From positions 62,001-126,000 of the forward strand of contig NZ_MVBC01000013.1 of NCBI RefSeq assembly GCF_002007105.1: 64,000 nt of DNA, given 5' to 3'. The DNA comes from Hymenobacter sp. CRA2 (lineage in GTDB: Bacteria; Bacteroidota; Bacteroidia; Cytophagales; Hymenobacteraceae). The notes under the pieces are model-generated. The model did not search any database and was not told the DNA's origin. It saw nothing but the letters and a program-made list of their open reading frames with translations. This document shows positions 23,583 through 32,640 of this stretch, in pieces; position 1 is the stretch's first letter, and each line of letters opens with the position of its first letter. A program made the translations under genes and the position numbers.

Positions 23583-26036
23583 ATGCACACAACTACCCTA
23601 TCCGATGATGATCAGCAACTGCTGACCAGCCTGATGGCCAAGCTGGGCTATGCGGCGGTTAGCCAGGGCGGCATCCAGCTGCGCGGCTTACGCAACCCCG
23701 GCGGCAGCCTGCGCTGGGTGTGGCCGGCCCGGCTGCGCCAGCCGCTCTTCCTGGAGTTCTATAATGCCTCGTCGCCCAAGGCCCGGCTGTTCTGCGCTCT
23801 GGTGCGGCTGGTGTTTGCCTGCGGGCTCACGCGCTGGCTGTTTCCGGTGTTGCCTGGCCGTTTCGCCAGCACTGGCACGCGCAGCTGGCCCGCCACCGAT
23901 TTTGCCCTGTTTACGGGCACGCCCGGCCCGTACCGCAAAGCCGTGTGCTGCTCCGTCGACAAGGCCGGCCGCCGTACGTTTGCCAAGCTGCCGCTCACCG
24001 CGGCGGCGGCCCATAAGGTGCAGGCCGAAGCCCGGGCGCTGCAGGCCCTGGCCAAGCGCCCGGCCGCTTCGTTCTGCGTGCCCGAAGTACTGGCCGCGCA
24101 ACCGGGCTTTCTGCTGCAGCGCGGCGTGAAGCCGGTCCGGGCCCGGCGCGCCAGCCAGCTCACCGGCCAGCACCTGGCTTACCTGCGCGAGCAGTTGCAG
24201 GCCGCCACCGCACATCCGCTCGCCGAAACCGAGTTCTGGCAGACGGTGCAGCGCCAGGTTGCGCGCCTGCAGGACCTGCCCGACACGCGCATTCCCTTCG
24301 GGCTGCGCACCAAGCTGCAGTTGCTGCTGGAGCGCATCGAGCCGGGGCAGGTTCTGCCGCTGGCCTTTGCCCACGGCGACTTCACGCCCTGGAACTGCTG
24401 GCTGGCTCCCGACCACCTCGCCCTCTACGACCTGGAGTTTGCCCTGCCCGCCGCCCCACTGCTCTACGACCTGTTTCATTTCCACGTGCAGCAGGGCCTG
24501 CTGGTGAGCCGGCAGCCCGCCGCACAGATCCGCAAGCAGCTCTGGCAGCAGGCCCGCACGCATTTCCCCGAGTTGACCGAGGAGTCGTTGCGCACGGCCC
24601 TGCAGCTGTACCTGCTGCACCAGGTATCCAGCTACGCGCTGGTGTACCACGCCCAGGAGCAGTGGCACACGCAGGTGCAGTGGCTGCTGGCCGGCTGGAA
24701 CGAGCTGCTGACCCTGGAGCTGGCCGCCCACGTGGAGCACCGCCAGCTTTGCCTCTACGACCTGCTCGACGGCCTGCCCGCCCGCGGCGGGGTGGTGCTC
24801 AAGCAGCGCGCCGCCAACGCTTATTACCCCGCCGCCACCTCCGACGTGGACCTGCTGCTCCCGCATGCGCAGGTGCAGGCCACGGCGGCCTTTCTGCGCC
24901 GCTTCCCGCTGGTGCGCTCGGCGGCCGTGCGCCGGCAGGCCCACATGGCGTCCGTCGACTGTTTTTTCCACGACGGCTCCTTCCTCTCGGTCGACCTGCT
25001 GCACCAGGTGCTGCGCAAGGCCGTGCAGATGGTCGACAGCGCCGAAATGCTGGCCGGGGCCCGCGTGGCTTCGGCCGGGGTACCGGTGCCAGCCCTCTGG
25101 CACGACTTCGAGTACACCTGGCTGTTTTATTGGCTCAACGGCAGCGACGTGCCGGCCCCGCACCGCCGGTTTTTCGAGCAGCGCAGCCCGCAGGAGCAGC
25201 GCATGCTGCTGGATTACCTGGTCGATAAGTACTGCCTGCACTTCGACAGCGTGGCCTCGGCCTGCACGTACCAGCCGCTGATAGCCGTGCAGCTGCGCCT
25301 GATGGTGCACGCCCAGGCCGGCAATGGCTACTGGCAGCTACAATGGCGCAACCTGCGCTACGCACTGCACACGGCAGCCTCGTTTTTCCGGCCCCACGGC
25401 TTCGTCATCACCTTCAGCGGCGTCGACGGGGCGGGCAAGTCCACGGTCATCGAGCACATCAAGGAGCGGCTGGAGAAGAAGTGGCGCAAGCGCGTGGTGG
25501 TCATCCGCCACCGGCCGTCGGTGCTGCCCATCCTCAGCGCTTGGAAGTACGGTAAGGCCGAAGCCGAGCAGCGTGCCGTGCAGACGCTGCCCCGCCAGGG
25601 CGAAAACCAGAAGCTCAGCTCCTCGCTCGTCCGCTTCGGGTATTACTACCTCGATTACCTGCTGGGCCAGGTCGTGGTGTGGCTTAAGTACACCCGCCGC
25701 GGCATCGTGGTGCTCTACGACCGGTACTACTTCGACTTCATCAACGACAGCCGGCGCAGCAACATTAGCCTGCCCGAGCCGCTCACGCGGGGCCTGTACG
25801 CCTTCGTCAACAAGCCCCGGCTGAACTTCTTCCTCTACGCCGACCCGGAGGAAATCCTGCGCCGCAAGCAGGAGCTGTCGGGCGACACCATCCGCGAGCT
25901 GACGCAGAAGTACCAGACGCTGTTCGGGCAGCTCGCGGGCAAGTACCGCCAGTCGCAGTACGTGCCCATCGAAAACCATAACCTGGACGACACGCTGGCG
26001 CTGATCGGGCGCTACATCCAAGCCGAAATTCAATGA
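23583..26036 (+). CDS. Three-domain protein: APH-like kinase, nucleotidyltransferase-like, thymidylate-kinase-like
   Basis: An 817-residue cytoplasmic protein. Residues about 110-400 follow the aminoglycoside-phosphotransferase/choline-kinase pattern, with the catalytic loop AHGDFTPWN (His264, Asp266) and the metal-binding acid in LALYDLEFA. Residues about 405-520 contain TSDVDLLLPHAQ (Asp421, Asp423) and ASVDCFFHDGSFLSVDLL, the acidic layout of nucleotidyltransferase-fold proteins. Residues about 600-815 form a P-loop kinase of thymidylate-kinase type with Walker A SGVDGAGKST (Lys619) and a DR-Y motif LYDRYYFDF. The substrate is not known; phosphorylation or activation of a sugar or lipid precursor is a guess from the exopolysaccharide context. 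Overlaps the acyltransferase start (ATGA). Confidence 0.85.
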   Translation: MHTTTLSDDDQQLLTSLMAKLGYAAVSQGGIQLRGLRNPGGSLRWVWPARLRQPLFLEFYNASSPKARLFCALVRLVFACGLTRWLFPVLPGRFASTGTRSWPATDFALFTGTPGPYRKAVCCSVDKAGRRTFAKLPLTAAAAHKVQAEARALQALAKRPAASFCVPEVLAAQPGFLLQRGVKPVRARRASQLTGQHLAYLREQLQAATAHPLAETEFWQTVQRQVARLQDLPDTRIPFGLRTKLQLLLERIEPGQVLPLAFAHGDFTPWNCWLAPDHLALYDLEFALPAAPLLYDLFHFHVQQGLLVSRQPAAQIRKQLWQQARTHFPELTEESLRTALQLYLLHQVSSYALVYHAQEQWHTQVQWLLAGWNELLTLELAAHVEHRQLCLYDLLDGLPARGGVVLKQRAANAYYPAATSDVDLLLPHAQVQATAAFLRRFPLVRSAAVRRQAHMASVDCFFHDGSFLSVDLLHQVLRKAVQMVDSAEMLAGARVASAGVPVPALWHDFEYTWLFYWLNGSDVPAPHRRFFEQRSPQEQRMLLDYLVDKYCLHFDSVASACTYQPLIAVQLRLMVHAQAGNGYWQLQWRNLRYALHTAASFFRPHGFVITFSGVDGAGKSTVIEHIKERLEKKWRKRVVVIRHRPSVLPILSAWKYGKAEAEQRAVQTLPRQGENQKLSSSLVRFGYYYLDYLLGQVVVWLKYTRRGIVVLYDRYYFDFINDSRRSNISLPEPLTRGLYAFVNKPRLNFFLYADPEEILRRKQELSGDTIRELTQKYQTLFGQLAGKYRQSQYVPIENHNLDDTLALIGRYIQAEIQ

Positions 26037-26755
26037 AACAACTGTTAGAAAGCCTCGTGCGCCGGCGCAACCCGCACTTCGCCATTCACCCGGCCGTATC
26101 GGTGGGCTGGCTGGCGGGCTTTGCCGGGCGCACGGCCGCGGCGCTGCTGCGCGGCCAGAAGCTGTGGCTGCGCGGCCGCCGCCCGCACGGGGCCCTGCTG
26201 GGCCGCGGCGTGCGCTTCGAGTACCTGAGCCGCATGCGCTTCGGGCGCTGGCTGAAGGCCGGCGACGGGGTGCGTTTCAGCGCCCTCTCCACCCGCGGCC
26301 TCTCCCTGGGCGACAACGTGAGCATCGGCGCCTTCAGCCAGGTGGTCGTGTCCACGTCGTTGCAGGAGCCGGGCGCCTTCATCCACATCGGCAACTCGGT
26401 GGGCATCGGCGAATTTGCCTACCTCGGCGGCGCCGGCGGCCTTTCCATCGACGACCATTGCATCATCGGCCAGTACTTCAGCTGCCATCCCGAAAACCAC
26501 GTGCACGCCGACATGGAGCGGCCCATTCGCCTGCAGGGCGTCACGCGCCGCGGCATTCACATCGGGGCCAACTGCTGGATCGGCAGCAAGGTCACGGTCC
26601 TCGACGGGGTGAGCATCGGTGAGGGCTGCGTGGTGGCCGCCGGGGCCATGGTGACGCGCCCGGTGCCCCCGCGCTGCGTGGTGGCTGGCGTGCCGGCCCG
26701 CATCATTTCCCTGCGCGAGCCCGCAGCCGTGCCGAACGAACCCGTATCCGCCTGA
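26033..26755 (+). CDS. Hexapeptide-repeat acyltransferase
   Basis: A 240-residue left-handed beta-helix protein. Hexapeptide-type repeats run from about 75 to 225, such as LGDNVSIGAFSQVVVS, IHIGNSVGIGEFAYLGG, IHIGANCWIGSKVTVLDGV and SIGEGCVVAAGAMVTRPV. The catalytic His expected in the CoA-dependent acetyltransferase group is probably in FSCHPENHVHAD. The end VVAGVPARIISLRE is the classic tail of WcaF/maltose-O-acetyltransferase-type enzymes. It would add acetyl or another acyl group to a sugar of the polysaccharide. It is coupled to its neighbours: 4 bases overlap before, 1 base after (TGATG). Confidence 0.9.
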   Translation: MKQLLESLVRRRNPHFAIHPAVSVGWLAGFAGRTAAALLRGQKLWLRGRRPHGALLGRGVRFEYLSRMRFGRWLKAGDGVRFSALSTRGLSLGDNVSIGAFSQVVVSTSLQEPGAFIHIGNSVGIGEFAYLGGAGGLSIDDHCIIGQYFSCHPENHVHADMERPIRLQGVTRRGIHIGANCWIGSKVTVLDGVSIGEGCVVAAGAMVTRPVPPRCVVAGVPARIISLREPAAVPNEPVSA

Positions 26756-27993
26756 TGAACACCGTGCTGATGACGGCTTACGCCGTCAACCCCTACAAAG
26801 GCTCGGAGGACGCGACGGGCTGGAACCTGATTCTGCAGGCGGCCCGCACGCACCGCGTGGTGGCCGTCACGCGCGAAAACAACCAGCCGCCCATCGAGCG
26901 GTACCTGCTCGCGCACCCCGAGCTGGCCTGGGTGCGCGAGCAGGTCGAATTCCGCTACTTCGACCTGCCGGCCTGGACGCGCTGGTGGAAAAAAGGCCCG
27001 CTGCTCTCGGTGCTCTACTTCTATCTGTGGCAGCTCGGGCTGGCCCTGTGGCTGTGGCGCCGCCCCCCGGCCGTCGACCTGGTGCACAACCTCAACTTCC
27101 ACAGCGACTGGACGCCCTCGTTTCTGTGGCTGCTGCGTCGGCCGCTGGTGTGGGGCCCCATCGGGCACCACGCGCCCATCCCGGCCAGCCACCTGCGCCC
27201 CCACGGCCGCCGCGCCTACTGCCAGGACCGCCTGTTGAGCTTGGTAAAACGGGGATTCTGGCGCCTGGACCCGTTTTTGCGCCTGACGCGCCGCCGCGCG
27301 CGGCGCGTGCTCTGCGTCAACTCCACGGTGGCCCCGCAGCTGCGCCTGCGCCCGGGCAAGTTTGAAATCGTGCCGGCCGTGGCCGTGGACCTGCCCGCCA
27401 CTGCTCCCCGCCCCGCTACCAACGGCATATTTACGGTGATGATAGCCGGGCGCATGGTGCCGCTGAAGGGCTTCGACGTGGTGGTGCAGGCCTTCGGGCG
27501 CTTCTACCACCGGCTCGGCCCTTCGCAGCAGCGCAACGTGCGGCTGCTGCTCATCGGCAGCGGCCCGGAAGAGGCCCGGCTGCGGCAGTTGGTCACGGCT
27601 CAGGGCCTGGACCTCTGCACCGAGCACCGCCCCTGGCTGGAGCGCGCCGAGCTGCTCACGCTGTACGGCCGGGCTTCCGTGTTCTTCTTCCCCTCGCACG
27701 AAGGCGCCGGTATGGTGGTGCTCGAAGCCCAGAGCTACGGCGTGCCCGTGCTCTGCTACCAAAACGAAGGCCCGGGCGAGTTGGTGCCCGCCGCTTCCGG
27801 CCTGAAAGTGCCCTACGCCTCCCGCGAACAAAACCTCAATGACTTTGCCGCGCAGCTGCAGCGCCTGTTTGCCGACCCGGCCCTGCAAGCGGCCGAGGCC
27901 GAGCTGAGCCGGGCCCACGTGGCCGCCCACCACACCTGGGCGCGCCGCGGCCAGCAGTTGCAGCGCATTTACCAGCACGTATTGCCCCAATGA
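26755..27993 (+). CDS. Family 4 glycosyltransferase
   Basis: A 412-residue GT-B enzyme. The N-terminal domain starts MNTVLMTAYAVNPYKGSEDA, with the KGSE glycine/serine motif typical of this branch (acceptor side). It has a hydrophobic patch (about 82-102) that may anchor it to the membrane, and GPIGHHAPIPASHL. The C-terminal domain (about 225-410) includes FTVMIAGRMVPLKGFDVVV, VRLLLIGSGPEEARLR and the E-x7-E segment SHEGAGMVVLEAQSYGVPVL. It is part of the tightly packed operon 23583-29105. The donor sugar is not readable. Confidence 0.9.
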   Translation: MNTVLMTAYAVNPYKGSEDATGWNLILQAARTHRVVAVTRENNQPPIERYLLAHPELAWVREQVEFRYFDLPAWTRWWKKGPLLSVLYFYLWQLGLALWLWRRPPAVDLVHNLNFHSDWTPSFLWLLRRPLVWGPIGHHAPIPASHLRPHGRRAYCQDRLLSLVKRGFWRLDPFLRLTRRRARRVLCVNSTVAPQLRLRPGKFEIVPAVAVDLPATAPRPATNGIFTVMIAGRMVPLKGFDVVVQAFGRFYHRLGPSQQRNVRLLLIGSGPEEARLRQLVTAQGLDLCTEHRPWLERAELLTLYGRASVFFFPSHEGAGMVVLEAQSYGVPVLCYQNEGPGELVPAASGLKVPYASREQNLNDFAAQLQRLFADPALQAAEAELSRAHVAAHHTWARRGQQLQRIYQHVLPQ

Positions 27994-29105
27994 AGAGAGT
28001 TATTGCCGCCCACCTGCTCAACGACCGTAGCGGCAGCCCGCTGGTGCTGCGCACCGCCCTGCAGAGCCTGCACGCCGCCGGCTTCCGCCTGGAGCTGCTG
28101 ACGGCCACCGGCGCCGAGCCTGGCTTTCTGAGCGACCTGCCCGGCGTGACCACGCACCCGCTGCCCTACCGCTGGAGCCCGAACAAGTGGCTGACGCTGC
28201 TCTACTTCCTGCGTGCCCAAGTGCTGCTGTTCGTCAAGGTGCTGCGCCTGGCCGGGCCCGGCACGGTGGTGTACGTCAACTCCCTGCTGCCGGCCGGGGC
28301 CGCGCTGGCCGCATGGTGCCGCGGCGCCCGCGTGGTGTACCACCTGCACGAAGTGTCCATCCGGCCTGCGCTGCTGATGCGCCTGCTCTGCCTGGTAGCC
28401 AATATCACCGCCGACCGGGCGCTGTTCGTGTCGTGCTACGTGAAGCGCACCCTGGGCCTGCGGGTGCCGCAGCAGCACGTGGTGCCCAACGCCCTGTCGG
28501 CGGCCTTCGTGGCCGAGGCCCTGGGCGCGCGGGCCCGCCCCGCCACCGCCCCGTTTGTGGTGCTGATGGCCTGCTCGCTCAAGGACTACAAGGGCGTGCC
28601 GGAGTTCCTGCAGCTGGCCCGCGCCCTGCCCGATATGCAGTTTGAGCTGGTGCTCAATGCCCCGGCGGCCCAGGTGCAGCACTACCAGCGCCACGGCGCC
28701 GTGCCCGCCAACCTGACGCTGTTTTCGGCTACCCAGGACATGCACCCGTTTTACCGCCGCGCCGCCGTGGTGCTGAACCTCTCGCGCCCGGCGGAGTGGG
28801 TCGAAACCTTCGGCATGACCATCCTAGAGGCCCTGCAGTACGGCCGGCCCGTCGTCGTGCCCACGGTTGGTGGCGTGGCCGAAGTCAACCAGGCCGGGCA
28901 GACCGGCTTCGCCATCGACGGACGCAACCTGCCCGCCCTGCGAGCTGCCCTGACCCTGCTGCACCACAACGCCCAGACCTACCAGCGCATGGCCAGTGCC
29001 TGCCGGCTGCGGGCGGCCGAGTTTGCCCCGGCCCGCTTTGCCCAGCAGATTCAGCAGCACTTCCAGGCCGAGTGCGCGGCGGCCCCGGGGCTGCCCGCCA
29101 GCTAA
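27990..29105 (+). CDS. Family 4 glycosyltransferase
   Basis: A 371-residue GT-B enzyme that overlaps the preceding glycosyltransferase by 4 bases. The N-terminal half has a SGSPLVLRTALQ motif, the helix LRAQVLLFVKVLRL, and VYHLHEVSIRPALLMRLL, probably lying against the membrane. The C-terminal domain has FVVLMACSLKDYKGVPEFLQ, FELVLNAPAAQVQ, and the nucleotide-sugar-binding stretch EWVETFGMTILEALQYGRPVV. It is likely to be the last gene of the ATGA-linked operon; a 116-base gap follows, with no clear promoter in it. Donor and acceptor are not known. Confidence 0.9.
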   Translation: MKRVIAAHLLNDRSGSPLVLRTALQSLHAAGFRLELLTATGAEPGFLSDLPGVTTHPLPYRWSPNKWLTLLYFLRAQVLLFVKVLRLAGPGTVVYVNSLLPAGAALAAWCRGARVVYHLHEVSIRPALLMRLLCLVANITADRALFVSCYVKRTLGLRVPQQHVVPNALSAAFVAEALGARARPATAPFVVLMACSLKDYKGVPEFLQLARALPDMQFELVLNAPAAQVQHYQRHGAVPANLTLFSATQDMHPFYRRAAVVLNLSRPAEWVETFGMTILEALQYGRPVVVPTVGGVAEVNQAGQTGFAIDGRNLPALRAALTLLHHNAQTYQRMASACRLRAAEFAPARFAQQIQQHFQAECAAAPGLPAS

Positions 29106-29221
29106 CCGGTCCACACCTGCTACTGCTTTCCGGCGGCTGCCCGCCGCTTTCACGCTTACCCGTCGGCCAAGCACCGCCGGCCCTGCTCCCTTCCTGATTG
29201 ACTTCTACTCTTACCCCACGC

Positions 29222-30436
29222 ATGACACGCAAGAAAGTCGCCGTTATCGGCACCGTCGGCCTGCCGGCCTGCTACGGCGGATTTGAAACCCTCACGGCCT
29301 ACCTGACCAAGCACCTGCACCAGGAGCACGAGCTGACGGTGTACTGCAGCGGCAAAAAATACCCCAAGGAAAAGCGCCAGCGCACCTACGAAGGCGCCCG
29401 GCTGGTGTACCTGCCCTTCGATGCCAACGGCGCCCAGAGCGTCATCTACGACTGCCTTTCCATTCTGCACGCGCTGTTTTTTGCCGACGTACTCCTCATT
29501 CTCGGCGTGCCGGGCGGCATTCTGCTGCCCTTCGTGAAGCTGTTTACCCGCAAGAAAATCATCATTTCCATCGACGGGCTGGAGTGGCGCCGCGACAAGT
29601 GGAGCCCGGCGGCCAAGTGGTACCTGCGCTTCGCCGAAAACCTGGCCGTGAAGTTTTCGCACGCCGACATTTCCGACAACGACGCCATCCAGAACTACAC
29701 GGCCCGCACCTACAGCACGCGCAGCAGCGTCATCGAGTACGGCGGCGACCATGCCGTGTGGCAGCCAATTACCCGGGGGCACAAAAAAACGTATCCCTTT
29801 TTGGGACACCCCTACGCCTTTAAGGTCTGCCGGATCGAGCCCGAAAACAACGTGCAACTGATTTTGGAGGCTTTTGCCGAGCTACCGGACTATCCGTTTG
29901 TGCTCGTTGGCAACTGGGCCAACAGCGAATTTGGCCGCCAGCTCAAGGCGCACTACAGCGAGTACCCCAACCTGCACCTGCTCGACCCGATTTACAACCA
30001 GCAAGAGCTGGATGTGCTCCGCAGCAACTGCTTCGTGTACGTGCACGGACACAGCGCCGGCGGCACCAATCCCTCGCTGGTGGAGGCCATGTACCTAGGC
30101 CTACCCGTGCTGGCCTTCGACGTGTCGTTCAACAAAGCCACGACCGAACACCGGGCCCTGTATTTTGCTTCGAAAGAGGAGCTGAAGGAGCGCATCCGCA
30201 GCACACCGTACGCTACCTGGAAAACCCTGGGCGCCAATATGCTGGCCATTGCCCAGCGGCGCTACACCTGGGCCGTGGTAGCCCGCAAGTATAATCACCT
30301 GATTTACAAAGTCTGTTCGGCCACGCAGAAGGGCAGCATCCGACCCCGCCTAAGCCAGCTTACGCGGCGCGACCTACTGGAACATCAGCTCGGGCATTAC
30401 CACGCGCTGACACTGTTTCACGAGGACGAACGGTAA
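29222..30436 (+). CDS. DUF1972-type glycosyltransferase (rhamnosyltransferase-like)
   Basis: From ATG 29222 the product is 404 residues. The N-terminus KKVAVIGTVGLPACYGGFET is the DUF1972 signature, seen in a group of GT4 enzymes that includes rhamnosyltransferases of capsule and O-antigen loci. It is followed by LTVYCSGKKYPKEKR and IISIDGLEWRRDKWS. The C-terminal domain carries YAFKVCRIEPENNVQLILEA and HGHSAGGTNPSLVEAMYLGLPV, with a conserved E in NPSLVEAM. An upstream start at 29198 is possible but adds only MTSTLTPR. It completes the run of biosynthetic genes of the locus. Confidence 0.9.
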   Translation: MTRKKVAVIGTVGLPACYGGFETLTAYLTKHLHQEHELTVYCSGKKYPKEKRQRTYEGARLVYLPFDANGAQSVIYDCLSILHALFFADVLLILGVPGGILLPFVKLFTRKKIIISIDGLEWRRDKWSPAAKWYLRFAENLAVKFSHADISDNDAIQNYTARTYSTRSSVIEYGGDHAVWQPITRGHKKTYPFLGHPYAFKVCRIEPENNVQLILEAFAELPDYPFVLVGNWANSEFGRQLKAHYSEYPNLHLLDPIYNQQELDVLRSNCFVYVHGHSAGGTNPSLVEAMYLGLPVLAFDVSFNKATTEHRALYFASKEELKERIRSTPYATWKTLGANMLAIAQRRYTWAVVARKYNHLIYKVCSATQKGSIRPRLSQLTRRDLLEHQLGHYHALTLFHEDER

Positions 30437-30492
30437 GCAAGCCGCCGAGGAAGCCAGCTAGGGCACAACCACTTCTTATCGGCAGAAGCCAA

Positions 30493-30535
30493 GCGGGTAG
30501 CTTGGGAAGAGCAAATATCTTCCCAAGCTACCCGC
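30493..30535. repeat. Perfect 18-bp hairpin
   Basis: GCGGGTAGCTTGGGAAGA (30493-30510) pairs exactly with 30518-30535 around a GCAAATA loop, 56 bases after the DUF1972 glycosyltransferase stop. There is no T-tract. It probably marks the end of the biosynthetic transcript or is another interspersed palindrome. Confidence 0.7.
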
Positions 30536-30984
30536 GTTATGTGCCGTCCACGCATCGGGGCAGCTCTCGTGGGCTCCAGTTTGGGTATCACCCCAAGCAT
30601 GACCAAGTAATCTAGCTGGATAGTTTGCTTCCGCCCCCGAACCGGCCTGTGTAAGCACGCGGAACGCCCCGGCGGTGACTGGGCTGCCGTGCTTGTTGCT
30701 GGGCGCAAGATGCTTCGCCTCCGTGGATGTTGGCTGATGCAGGAAATTTGAAATATTTTCAGGAATGGCTTAACCAAAAGATATGAGGCACATGATACAC
30801 GTCATGGCTTTTTCAGCAAAAAAGTGCAATACGCATGCGCTTATATTGCGAATATTTTCAACCTGTTTCATTTTGGCAAAAAGCCTCCCATAAACGGAAA
30901 TACAGCACTAATTCAGTCTGTTTATCGAGAATAACCCAATAATATTTAGATACGTAGCTATACGTATGTGGAACAAATAAATCA

Positions 30985-30993
30985 TACTTTTGC
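30985..30993 (+). promoter_or_regulatory. Candidate Bacteroidota -7 promoter box
   Basis: TACTTTTGC matches TAnnTTTG exactly, inside an AT-rich stretch. It points toward the NtrC-type regulator, implying a leader of about 280 bases. No good -33 TTG lies at the right distance. Confidence 0.4.
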
Positions 30994-31281
30994 ACCCGCT
31001 TTGCCGCAGACATCCCTCCTGAGTCTCAGCCACTTTTTAGTCCTGTAGGAATCAGACAGCCGTGTCGTGGCCGGGCCCTGCCTACGCCGAAACCACTGCC
31101 CAATCTCTGCCCCGTGCTCCGTTGCCGTCAGGTACGCTGATGCATCGACGGACTTCGGTCTGCGGGCTCTTGCAGGACGTTGCGTCCATTCCCATCCGGC
31201 CGTCGTGCTTAGTTGGCTGTTTGCACAGCTACCGGGCACCGCATGCCTTCATTTTTGCCCCAGCGGCTCACCCCAGACGAG

Positions 31282-32640
31282 ATGAAAGCTGATACCAGCA
31301 CCACGTTCAACATTTGCATTGTTGAGGACGACCCCTGGTACGGGCAACTGCTACAGTACCAACTCTCGCTCAACCCCGATTACGAGGTTTCGCTTTACAA
31401 CTCGGGCAAGGAATTCTTCGATGCGGTGCGCAAACAGCCCGACGTTGTTACGATTGATTACTCGCTGCCCGATATCGACGGCGAAAAGCTGCTGCAGAAG
31501 CTACGGGAGCTGTATCCGGAGCTGCCAGTCATCGTCATCAGCGCCCAGAACAAGATTGCCACGGCCGTGGAGCTGCTCAAGCTCGGGGCTACCGATTACC
31601 TCGTGAAGGACGAGTACACCAAGCAGCTGCTGTGGAACGCCGTGCAGCGTATTCGCGAAAACGCGGGGCTGCGCCAGAAGGTGCAGCGCCTGGAAAAGCA
31701 GCTGGCCGACAAGTACAACTTCACCACTTTGCTCAAGGGCAACAGCCCGGCCATGCAAGCCACATTTGCCCTGATGGAGCGCGCCGCCCAAACGCCGGTC
31801 AACGTGTCCATCAACGGTGAAACCGGCACGGGCAAGGAACTGGTGGCCAAGGCCATTCACATGAATTCCGAGCGGCAGAAAGGCCCGTTCGTGGCCCTGA
31901 ACATGGCTGCCATCCCGGCCGAGCTGGTGGAAAGCGAGCTGTTCGGCCACGAGAAGGGCGCCTTCACCGGGGCCCACAGCCGCAAAATCGGCAAGTTTGA
32001 GGAGGCCCACAACGGCACGCTGTTCCTGGATGAGATTGGCGAGTTGCCCCTGAGCATTCAGGCCAAACTGCTGCGCGTGCTACAGGAGCGGGAACTGCAG
32101 CGCGTAGGGGGCAGCGAGAAAATCCGGCTGAACGTGCGCCTGGTAACGGCCACCCACAAGAACCTGGCGGAAGAAGTCAAGAAGGGCACCTTCCGCGAGG
32201 ACTTGTATTACCGCGTCATCGGCCTGCCCATCGTGCTGCCCTCGCTGCGCGAGCGAAGCACCGACATCATTCTGCTGGCCAAACACTTCCTCGACGAGTT
32301 CTGCCGGGACTACCGCAAGGCCTCCATCACGCTGGCGCCGGCCGCCCACGACAAGCTCCTGCGCTACGACTACCCCGGCAACGTGCGCGAGCTGAAAACG
32401 GCCATCGAGCTGGCCGCCGTGCTCAGCGACGGGCAGCAAGTGCAGCCGGCCGACATTGTTTTTGCCCCCTCGGCCCGGCAGGAGGGCCTGTTCGGCGAGG
32501 AAAAAACCCTGCGTGAACACACCCGCACCATCGTGCGCCATTACCTCGACAAGTACCAGAACAACGTGCCCTTGGTGGCCCAGCGGCTCGACATTGGCCG
32601 TTCCACGATTTACAAGATGATACAGGACGGGGAGCTGTAA
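31282..32640 (+). CDS. NtrC-family sigma54-dependent response regulator
   Basis: From ATG 31282 the product is 452 residues. The receiver domain (about 8-125) has IVEDDPWY, phospho-acceptor Asp59 in [18 protein letters not shown], and YLVKDE. The AAA+ sigma54-interaction domain (about 150-375) has Walker [10 protein letters not shown] (Lys185), an intact GAFTGA loop at 226-231, Walker B-type [13 protein letters not shown], and an R-finger region FREDLYYRV. The C-terminal Fis-type helix-turn-helix (about 410-452) reads [20 protein letters not shown]. It activates RpoN promoters when phosphorylated. Its stop overlaps the hybrid kinase start (TAATG), so the two form a coupled pair. Likely targets are the two exopolysaccharide units (see sites at 14812, 15054, 23407). 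Confidence 0.95.
   Translation: MKADTSTTFNICIVEDDPWYGQLLQYQLSLNPDYEVSLYNSGKEFFDAVRKQPDVVTIDYSLPDIDGEKLLQKLRELYPELPVIVISAQNKIATAVELLKLGATDYLVKDEYTKQLLWNAVQRIRENAGLRQKVQRLEKQLADKYNFTTLLKGNSPAMQATFALMERAAQTPVNVSINGETGTGKELVAKAIHMNSERQKGPFVALNMAAIPAELVESELFGHEKGAFTGAHSRKIGKFEEAHNGTLFLDEIGELPLSIQAKLLRVLQERELQRVGGSEKIRLNVRLVTATHKNLAEEVKKGTFREDLYYRVIGLPIVLPSLRERSTDIILLAKHFLDEFCRDYRKASITLAPAAHDKLLRYDYPGNVRELKTAIELAAVLSDGQQVQPADIVFAPSARQEGLFGEEKTLREHTRTIVRHYLDKYQNNVPLVAQRLDIGRSTIYKMIQDGEL

Larger units (their letters stand above)
30437..31281. other. AT-rich gene-free stretch before the regulatory genes
   Basis: 845 bases without a credible gene. The first part holds a perfect hairpin (30493-30535). 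From about 30720 to 31000 the sequence is markedly AT-rich compared with the rest of the window (AATTTGAAATATTTTC, AATAATATTTAG) and ends in a promoter-like box. From 31000 to 31281 it is of normal composition and would be a long 5' leader of the regulator gene. No riboswitch or small RNA was recognised. Confidence 0.5.

Noticed and set aside
30541-30600. Possible extra TCCA-N5-TGGA site (TCCAGTTTGGGTA) after the DUF1972 glycosyltransferase gene
   Set aside because: The second half does not match (GGTA) and no GG-N10-GC promoter follows at the right distance.
31000-31281. Riboswitch or small RNA in the long leader before the NtrC regulator
   Set aside because: No recognisable aptamer or stable conserved fold could be read by eye; the leader itself depends on a promoter that lacks a good -33 element.
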